11,694 nt of DNA from JAWXTS01 sp044433305 (GTDB taxonomy: Bacteria > Bacteroidota > Bacteroidia > Bacteroidales > Rikenellaceae). The DNA lies in assembly GCA_044433305.1 (NCBI GenBank), contig JAWXTS010000055.1:1-11694 (forward strand), read 5' to 3'. The notes beneath the pieces are model-generated. The model was not told where the DNA came from and searched no databases. It saw only the letters and a list, made by a program, of their open reading frames with translations. A program made the translations under genes and the position numbers. This document shows, one piece after another, positions 1-5,196 of the stretch (its first letter is position 1; every line of letters starts with the position of its first letter).

Positions 1-291
1 CACGACTGTATTATGCTTACCGAGGACGAGGGTATAGTAGCTATTTTGAGGGGTATGGCCGCTCGCAAAGACCGCAACGATGTTGTTAGAGCAAGTAAGA
101 TTCCTGTGATGATGATTTTTGGTCGTCATGACGAGCATATTCCAGTTGAGAAAGCTCAGCTGGCCATAGATGCTCAGCCTAATGCGCAGATTGTGTGGCT
201 CGAAGATTCGGGACACAACGGCTATGTAGAGCAGAGTGAGCTATCGCAGCAGATAATATCTGAGTTTGTAGACAGGTGTTATACTGCATAA
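1..291 (+). CDS. alpha/beta hydrolase, C-terminal part (5' end outside window)
   Basis: The frame is open from the first base, so the gene begins upstream of the window; 96 residues are visible. They look like the last third of an alpha/beta-hydrolase fold enzyme. The stretch PVMMIFGRHDEHIP (residues 35-48) is the typical strand and turn carrying the catalytic acid, here Asp44. The segment LEDSGHNGYVEQ (67-78) carries the catalytic histidine, His72, in the usual SGH context. The nucleophile elbow (GxSxG) would lie in the missing part. The visible sequence does not fix the substrate: esterase, peptidase or haloperoxidase-like members all end this way. It faces the convergent minus-strand gene that ends at 408; the hairpins between them carry their T-runs on the minus strand. 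The family call is firm, the substrate is unknown. Confidence 0.85.
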   Translation, partial: HDCIMLTEDEGIVAILRGMAARKDRNDVVRASKIPVMMIFGRHDEHIPVEKAQLAIDAQPNAQIVWLEDSGHNGYVEQSELSQQIISEFVDRCYTA

Positions 292-307
292 TCTAATCTT
301 ATAGCAC

Positions 308-332
308 AAAAAAAGAAGCCTTTTAGGCTTCT
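308..332 (-). terminator. intrinsic terminator, distal of a tandem pair (minus strand)
   Basis: A 7-bp perfect stem (314-320 with 326-332) encloses a 5-nt loop. Read on the minus strand it is followed at once by seven T's (complement of the A-run 308-314). It lies downstream of the minus-strand secreted-protein gene and after a first hairpin at 342-382. On the plus strand no T-run follows, so it would be at best weak for the hydrolase gene ending at 291. Confidence 0.75.
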
Positions 333-333
333 A

Positions 334-382
334 TAAAAATAAGGGGCTGATTAACATCTGTTAAGATTGTTAGTCAGCCCCT
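334..382 (-). terminator. intrinsic terminator, proximal of a tandem pair (minus strand)
   Basis: A long stem pairs 342-356 with 368-382 (15 bp, one G-T wobble) around an 11-nt loop. On the minus strand it is followed by the T-rich TATTTTTAT. It starts 26 bases after the stop codon of the minus-strand gene at 408-1061. Its core, AGGGGCT...AGCCCCT with inner TTAACA/TGTTAG, resembles the terminator behind mdh at 2324-2356. Confidence 0.75.
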
Positions 383-407
383 CTCCTAATAAACTACCTG
401 TCAACGT

Positions 408-1061
408 TTATTGTTCTGCTCCTTGATTCTCAGGATTGCCACCTCTAGGTCCGCGTGGGCCTTGTGGTCTGCCACCTTCTTGGTTTTGGTTATCTCCCTG
501 AGGACCACCTTCTTGTCCTTGTTTTTCCATTCTTGGTCCGCCCTGACCTTGAGGACCACCTTCGCCTCTTGGACCGCCTTGACCTTGACCTCTAGGGCCT
601 CCCATCTGTGGGCCGCGTCCTTGTTGTCCTCCCATCTGTGGACCGTGACCATGACCACCACCTCTTTGGCCTTTACCGCCTTTTAGAGTCTCTACATATT
701 TTGCTAGTTGGTCTTGGTCCAAAATAGACAACATTTGTTTTGTCTGCTCGTCGCGTAGGGCTTTGCTTTGCTCTGCAAGTTTTTCTCTGTCTTGTATTGC
801 TTTAAGCTGAACCTGATATAGTTTCTCTGCTTGTGCATCAGTTAGTTCAAGTTGCTTAGCCATGCGCTCTGACATTGCTTTGGCCATAGTCTCAGGAGTT
901 CTCTCTTGTTTTTCTGGTCTTTCTTGTTTCTGCTTATCTTGGCTTTGTTCTTGTTCTTGTTCTTGTTGACCTCTTTGAGGACGCTGTGCTAGAGCTTCGT
1001 TTACAGATGCTGTTCCAATTACTATTGAAAGCACTGCTATGGCAAAAAACTTAGTTTTCAT
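408..1061 (-). CDS. secreted Spy/CpxP-like (DUF4890-type) protein with low-complexity tail
   Basis: I chose the ATG at 1061 (217 residues). A TTG nine bases further upstream is in frame, but the ATG directly precedes a clean signal peptide, MKTKFFAIAVLSIVIGTASV, with probable cleavage after Ala25 (ALA|Q). After a Gln/Glu-rich linker (about 27-55) comes a helical domain of about 70 residues. It contains ELTDAQ (72-77), the LTxxQ motif of Spy/CpxP-type periplasmic proteins, and a second motif-like helix, LSILDQDQLAKY (111-122), as in Bacteroidota DUF4890 proteins. Residues 128-217 are a low-complexity tail rich in Gly, Gln, Pro and Arg, including a GRGPQMGG-type repeat. Spy/CpxP relatives act in the periplasm as chaperones or envelope-stress sensors; that role here is inference. 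No clear promoter is visible: a TGAGTTTG at 1081-1088 (minus) is one base off the TAnnTTTG box. Two terminators follow the gene. Confidence 0.85.
   Translation of the reverse strand: MKTKFFAIAVLSIVIGTASVNEALAQRPQRGQQEQEQEQSQDKQKQERPEKQERTPETMAKAMSERMAKQLELTDAQAEKLYQVQLKAIQDREKLAEQSKALRDEQTKQMLSILDQDQLAKYVETLKGGKGQRGGGHGHGPQMGGQQGRGPQMGGPRGQGQGGPRGEGGPQGQGGPRMEKQGQEGGPQGDNQNQEGGRPQGPRGPRGGNPENQGAEQ
598..645 (-). repeat. tandem 30-bp repeat in the secreted-protein gene
   Basis: The sequence at 598-615 recurs at 628-645 with one base change, a period of exactly 30 bases (10 codons). It encodes two copies of a GPQMGG-centred unit in the Gly/Gln/Arg tail. Shorter related units (a TGAGGACCACCTTC core near 501-514 and 550-563) suggest that the tail grew by in-frame duplication. 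Confidence 0.7.
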
Positions 1062-1302
1062 AATTTTCAATTTTAAGTTCCAAACTCAGGTTGTTGTGCT
1101 AGCAAACAACATTATTTGTGTGCTTGTACTAATATATATTGTTAGTTGTCCACACTTGGTATTTTAATTGCGTTTGTATCTTTGATGCACAATAGTTGAA
1201 AAAGTTAAATCCAAGGAATAAAAAAAATCAAAAAAAAATATATCAAGGCGAGATTTTTTATAAAAAATATGTCTGCCTATTCCAAAACTCAAAATTAAGA
1301 GG

Positions 1303-1310
1303 TATCTTTG
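1303..1310 (+). promoter_or_regulatory. probable mdh promoter, -7 box
   Basis: TATCTTTG matches the Bacteroidota primary-sigma -7 consensus TAnnTTTG. It lies 46 bases before the mdh ATG, which implies a leader of roughly 40 nt. No good TTTG -33 element is visible at the expected distance. A second identical TATCTTTG at 1177-1184 has a partial -33 (TTG at 1156-1158) and could serve as a distal promoter. The rest of the spacer 1062-1356 is AT-rich and holds no gene. Confidence 0.5.
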
Positions 1311-1356
1311 GAACTTGAATAAAAATTGATAAATACAAATCTAACAAATAATTACT

Positions 1357-2298
1357 ATGAGTAAAGTAACTGTTGTAGGTGCCGGTAATGTAGGTGCTAC
1401 TTGTTTTAATGTAATGGCTGCACGCGAGGTTGCAAGCCAAATCGTTCTTCTAGACATCAAAGAAGGTATGTCAGAGGGTAAGGCTTTGGATATTTTCCAA
1501 ACTCAGACTCTAATGGATTTTGATACTACTATCTGTGGTGTTACTAACGACTATGCTGCAACAGCAGATTCTGATGTTATCGTTATAACTTCAGGTATGC
1601 CTCGTAAACCAGGTATGACTCGCGAAGAGCTTATCGGTGTTAATGCAGGTATCGTTAAGACTGTAATGGAAAACGCTATCAAATATTCTCCTGAGGCTAT
1701 CTTCCTTATCGTTAGTAATCCTATGGACACTATGACTTATCTTGCTCTTAAGAGCAGTGGTCTTCCTTCAAACCGTGTATTTGGTATGGGTGGTGCACTA
1801 GATAGCTCACGCTTTAAATGCTATTTGAGCAAGGCTCTAGGTCTAAACTCTAACGACATCGACGGTATGGTTATCGGTGGTCACGGTGATACTACTATGA
1901 TTCCTTTGGTTAGCAAAGCTTCTTGCAAGGGTGTTCCTGTAACAACTTTGGCTGACAAAGAGACTCTAGATAAAGTTGTTGCTGATACTATGGTTGGTGG
2001 TGCTACTTTGACTTCATTGCTTGGTACTTCAGCTTGGTATGCTCCAGGTGCTGCTGCATCTTATGTTGTTGAGTCTATCATCAAAGATCAAAAGAAAATC
2101 ATCCCTACATGTACTTACCTTGATGGCGAGTATGGCCAGAGCGACATCTGCATAGGTGTTCCTGCTGTTATCGGCCGTGGTGGTGTTGAGAAAATCGTTG
2201 ATGTAAAACTTAACGAAGAGGAGCAAGCTAAATTTGCTAAGAGCGCAGACGCTGTACGTGGTACAAACGCTGTTCTTGTAGAAATCAACGCTATCTAA
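1357..2298 (+). CDS. mdh: malate dehydrogenase (NAD-dependent, LDH-like type)
   Basis: This enzyme interconverts malate and oxaloacetate with NAD(H) in the cytoplasm, serving the TCA cycle or the reductive branch to fumarate/succinate in Bacteroidota. The 313 residues match the usual length of the LDH-like MDH family. Visible features are the Rossmann glycine motif GAGNVG (8-13), Asp33 for the NAD ribose, the substrate loop MPRKPGMTR (81-89) with Arg83 at the position that gives malate rather than lactate specificity, Asn121 in SNPMD, the Asp149/Arg152 pair in LDSSR, and the catalytic His176 in GGHGD. The start ATG is followed directly by the first beta-strand, as expected. Codon use is more biased (many GGT, GTT, GCT, CGT, ATC, CTT) than in the next operon, which fits high expression. 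It stands alone between its own promoter and a strong terminator. Confidence 0.97.
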   Translation: MSKVTVVGAGNVGATCFNVMAAREVASQIVLLDIKEGMSEGKALDIFQTQTLMDFDTTICGVTNDYAATADSDVIVITSGMPRKPGMTREELIGVNAGIVKTVMENAIKYSPEAIFLIVSNPMDTMTYLALKSSGLPSNRVFGMGGALDSSRFKCYLSKALGLNSNDIDGMVIGGHGDTTMIPLVSKASCKGVPVTTLADKETLDKVVADTMVGGATLTSLLGTSAWYAPGAAASYVVESIIKDQKKIIPTCTYLDGEYGQSDICIGVPAVIGRGGVEKIVDVKLNEEEQAKFAKSADAVRGTNAVLVEINAI

Positions 2299-2323
2299 GA
2301 ATTTTCTTAAGATAATATAAGAC

Positions 2324-2356
2324 GAGGGGCTAACAGATTTGTTAGCCCCTCTTTTT
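2324..2356 (+). terminator. intrinsic terminator of mdh
   Basis: A 12-bp perfect stem (2324-2335 with 2340-2351) with a 4-nt loop is followed directly by TTTTT. It begins 26 bases after the mdh stop codon. Its T-run overlaps the likely -33 element of the next operon. Confidence 0.92.
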
Positions 2357-2384
2357 GTGTATTCTAATGTTATTGCTACCTTTG
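2354..2384 (+). promoter_or_regulatory. promoter of the MutS-like/nitroreductase operon
   Basis: TTTG at 2354-2357 and TACCTTTG at 2377-2384, separated by 19 nt, fit the Bacteroidota -33/-7 promoter (TTTG / TAnnTTTG). Transcription would begin about 2390, giving a very short leader of about 14 nt before the ATG at 2404. The -33 element sits in the T-run of the mdh terminator. Confidence 0.7.
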
Positions 2385-2403
2385 GACTAAAATAATTTTA
2401 TAG

Positions 2404-4197
2404 ATGGGTAGTCCAGAACAAATATATCAATCACGCGTAGAGCAGCTTGAGAGAGAAATCAAGACCTTGCGTGTAAGATTCACCTATATATACTTGTTGC
2501 GCTTTGTCAGCTTCATTGCGGCTTTTGCTTTTGTTGTGCTCAGCATTTCAGACTTTGGTTTTTTGTACCTAGCTTTGATGCTGCTGTGCTTTGTGTGGTT
2601 TGGTATGTTGGTAAGGCTCGATGCTAGAGCTTGGTCAAGGATGAAATATCTTAAGGCCAAGCTTGAAATAAATAATAATGAGCTGAGGATACTCTCGGGC
2701 GATTTCGCGTTTAGGCCGCAGGGCGACGAATATGCCGCCATAGATAATCACCTCACTGCCGACTTTGATATTGTTGGCAAGGGTTCTATGTTCAGCTATC
2801 TGAACCGTACGGTGACCAAGCTTGGCGAGAGGCTTTTTGCCGAGAATCTCTGCCGCGCAGAGCTGAACAGGGAGCGCATCCTAGAGCGTCAGCAGGCCAT
2901 AGAGGAGCTGGGCGAGAAGATAGAATTTGTGCAAGACTTTCAGGTCTATGGCAGCTACTTTGAGGAGAGTCAAGGCGAGTTGGACTCAGTATTCGGGTGG
3001 GCCTCAAAGCCTGATAAGCATCTTTCGCGCATGAGGTTTTTTAGTGCTGTGGCTCCGCTGATAGTTGTTGTGAGCTTGGTGCTGATTTGCTTGGGCATCA
3101 TGCCAGCGCAGTTTATCGTCGTGCCATGTGTTATGAACTTGATTTTTGTTGCTGTGAATATGAGCATCATAAATAAAGGTCATGCAGGGCTTAATCGCAT
3201 CACCAAGGTTATTCGCAAATACACAACGCTGATTACGCTTATCGAGCAGCAGGATTTTAAGAGCGAGTATTCGAACAAGGTTAAACAAAACCTCTATCAC
3301 GATAATGTTAGTGCCAGCAGCCTTAGCGAACGACTCTTTAAGCTGCTTAATATGTTTGATGCCAGAGCCAATATTATTGTGCTGCTGGTTTTCAATTCTC
3401 TGTTTGCCTTCGATATACAGATGTATTATAGGCTTGCCAGATGGAAGCAGTCGCAAGGAGGGTATCTTAAGCAGTGGTTTGAGACCATTGCCGAGTTCGA
3501 CTCGCTGATGGGTCTTGGGGTTTTTGGTTTCAACAATGCTGCGCATACTGTTATCCCTAAGCTCAGTGATATCGAGTTTGGCATTGAGGCCAAGGCACTT
3601 GCTCATCCACTTATGAAGCATGATAGCAGCGTTAGCAACGATATAAGTATAAGTAAGTCGCCTGCGGTGATAATCATCACGGGTGCTAATATGGCAGGCA
3701 AGAGCACGTTCCTGCGCACGATGGCCACAAACCTTATCTTGGCTATGAATGGTGCGAGGGTGTGTGCAAAAGAGTTTACCTTTGCGCCAGCCAATATCTT
3801 ATCGAGCATCAAGATTCAAGACTCGCTGCTTAAGAGTGAATCCTATTTCTATGCCGAGATTTCGCGCCTTAAGGATATTGTAGAGCGTGTGGGGCAGGGC
3901 GAGCGCACGTTGGTTGTGCTGGACGAGATTCTGCGTGGCACAAACAATAAAGACAAGCAGCAGGGATCGCTAGGGCTGCTCCAGAAACTTATACAGAAGA
4001 ATGCTATTGTCATGGTGGCTACACATGACTTGGTAATCGGAGAGTTGGAGACCCAGTTCCCCGATATTGCGCGCAACTACTGTTTTGAGGTGGAGTTGGA
4101 TGATGATAAGCTGGTGTTTGACTATAAACTAAAAAATGGCGTAAGCCAAAAGCTCAATGCATCGTTCCTGCTTAAGAAAATGGGGCTTATAAACTAG
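2404..4197 (+). CDS. membrane-anchored MutS-family ATPase
   Basis: The 597-residue protein ends in a complete MutS-type ATPase domain. It shows Walker A GANMAGKST (427-435), the SESYFYAEI segment (478-486) at the place of the MutS signature, Walker B TLVVLDEIL (502-510) followed by RGTNNKD, and the ATH switch histidine at 539-541. The N-terminal mismatch-recognition and connector domains of MutS are absent. There are instead two hydrophobic pairs likely to span the membrane, about 28-48 with 51-70 and about 213-231 with 235-256, plus a weaker hydrophobic stretch at 322-336. Helical segments between them (about 135-210 and 260-320) could correspond to the MutS lever/core domain. Short membrane-bound MutS relatives of this size are known in Bacteroidota, usually annotated only as MutS-like; their role is not established to my knowledge. 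Mismatch repair is unlikely without the recognition domain. The gene has its own promoter, and the nitroreductase gene starts 7 nt after its stop. Confidence 0.88.
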   Translation: MGSPEQIYQSRVEQLEREIKTLRVRFTYIYLLRFVSFIAAFAFVVLSISDFGFLYLALMLLCFVWFGMLVRLDARAWSRMKYLKAKLEINNNELRILSGDFAFRPQGDEYAAIDNHLTADFDIVGKGSMFSYLNRTVTKLGERLFAENLCRAELNRERILERQQAIEELGEKIEFVQDFQVYGSYFEESQGELDSVFGWASKPDKHLSRMRFFSAVAPLIVVVSLVLICLGIMPAQFIVVPCVMNLIFVAVNMSIINKGHAGLNRITKVIRKYTTLITLIEQQDFKSEYSNKVKQNLYHDNVSASSLSERLFKLLNMFDARANIIVLLVFNSLFAFDIQMYYRLARWKQSQGGYLKQWFETIAEFDSLMGLGVFGFNNAAHTVIPKLSDIEFGIEAKALAHPLMKHDSSVSNDISISKSPAVIIITGANMAGKSTFLRTMATNLILAMNGARVCAKEFTFAPANILSSIKIQDSLLKSESYFYAEISRLKDIVERVGQGERTLVVLDEILRGTNNKDKQQGSLGLLQKLIQKNAIVMVATHDLVIGELETQFPDIARNYCFEVELDDDKLVFDYKLKNGVSQKLNASFLLKKMGLIN

Positions 4198-4204
4198 AAT
4201 AAAT

Positions 4205-5068
4205 ATGAAAGCAAAAGTTCAAATAGATATAGACAGCATTGGCTGTATAAAATGCAAGGCCTGTGTGGATGTGTGCCCTGCTGCGATTTTCGTTAATGGT
4301 AGCTCACAGATAGAGCTTCAGAACATCAATACCTGCATCTCGTGCGGACACTGTGTGGCTATCTGCCCCAAGGATGTGATTACACATAGCCGCTTTGGAG
4401 AGGGCAAGGTGCACACCGTCGAGGCAGGAGCAAAGGTCGATAGCGACGAGCTGCTGAACCTTATGAGGTTGCGCCGCTCAAACCGTTCTATGACCTCAAA
4501 GCCTATCCCTCAGCAGTCGCTAGACAAGATTATTGAGGCGGCATTTCGCGCTCCCACAGCCAGCAACATCCAAGGGTTGAAGTTTGTGCTCGTCCAAGAC
4601 CGCAAGGTGCTGGATAGTATTATAGACATAACTCTTGATTACTTCCGCGGACTGATGAATATGGTCGACAAGCCGATAGTGCGCCCGTTGGCTATGAAGA
4701 TAAATTCGGATATAGCCAAGTACTTCAAGGCCTTTAAGCGTATGTTGGAGCAGAGGGCCGAGGGTGAGGACCCTGTTCTCAGGGGAGCTACGGCCATGCT
4801 TATAATATATACTGACCCTAAGGTGCGCTTTGGGGTTCAGGATTCCAACCTTGCCTATCAAAATGCTTCGCTCATGGCCGAGAGTCTGGGTGTCGCACAG
4901 GTATATACGGGCTTTGTTTGTATGGTTGCCGATAGCGACAAGAAGCAAAAGTTACAAAAGTTACTAGGCATAGAAGGAACAATACACGCTGGCATGGCTC
5001 TTGGTATGCCGTCTCGCACGTTCAGCAAATATATAGACAAGAAGCCGATAGATCTTAAGATAATCTAA
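4205..5068 (+). CDS. ferredoxin-nitroreductase fusion protein
   Basis: The N-terminus (residues 1-60) is a bacterial ferredoxin domain with two [4Fe-4S] motifs: Cys14, 17, 20 and 24 (CIKCKACVDVCP) and Cys44, 47, 50 and 54 (CISCGHCVAICP). From about residue 85 follows a nitroreductase-fold flavin domain. RRSNRSM (90-96) is the usual FMN-phosphate-contacting start, APTASNIQ (116-123) is the second flavin motif, and the C-terminal part, with AGMALGMP (262-269), completes the fold. The 287-residue length is normal for this two-domain family. It probably transfers electrons from the iron-sulfur clusters to FMN and then to an organic acceptor; the true substrate is unknown, and such proteins are typical of anaerobes. 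No signal peptide or membrane segment is visible, so it is cytoplasmic. It is the second gene of an operon with the MutS-like ATPase and ends at a bidirectional terminator. Confidence 0.93.
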   Translation: MKAKVQIDIDSIGCIKCKACVDVCPAAIFVNGSSQIELQNINTCISCGHCVAICPKDVITHSRFGEGKVHTVEAGAKVDSDELLNLMRLRRSNRSMTSKPIPQQSLDKIIEAAFRAPTASNIQGLKFVLVQDRKVLDSIIDITLDYFRGLMNMVDKPIVRPLAMKINSDIAKYFKAFKRMLEQRAEGEDPVLRGATAMLIIYTDPKVRFGVQDSNLAYQNASLMAESLGVAQVYTGFVCMVADSDKKQKLQKLLGIEGTIHAGMALGMPSRTFSKYIDKKPIDLKII

Positions 5069-5092
5069 GGCGAGAGTTGATTTGAGATTACT

Positions 5093-5154
5093 AAAAAAGC
5101 TTTAATGTATGGCATCCCCCATCATAGGGTCTACTATACATTAAAGCTTTTATT
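5093..5154. terminator. bidirectional terminator between convergent genes
   Basis: A perfect 16-bp stem pairs 5095-5110 with 5136-5151. The 25-nt interior contains a possible small CCC/GGG stem (5117-5119 with 5127-5129). A T-rich tract (TTTTATTT) follows on the plus strand and a run of six T's on the minus strand. It can end both the nitroreductase operon (+) and the outer-membrane protein gene (-). Confidence 0.88.
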
Positions 5155-5196
5155 TAATTGGTTGGTTATGCTAACGCCGTTGGGTTTGTGGACTTG

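Noticed and set aside
1068..1070. TTG start giving a 220-residue version of the Spy-like protein
   Set aside because: The ATG three codons later begins a normal signal peptide and is the stronger start.
1081..1088. TGAGTTTG (minus strand) as promoter of the Spy-like gene
   Set aside because: One mismatch to TAnnTTTG at a key base and only a weak -33; too uncertain to list as a feature.
3004..3621. Long minus-strand frame opposite the MutS-like gene (205 codons)
   Set aside because: It lies wholly within a well-supported gene and its translation has no domain signature; it is an antisense shadow.
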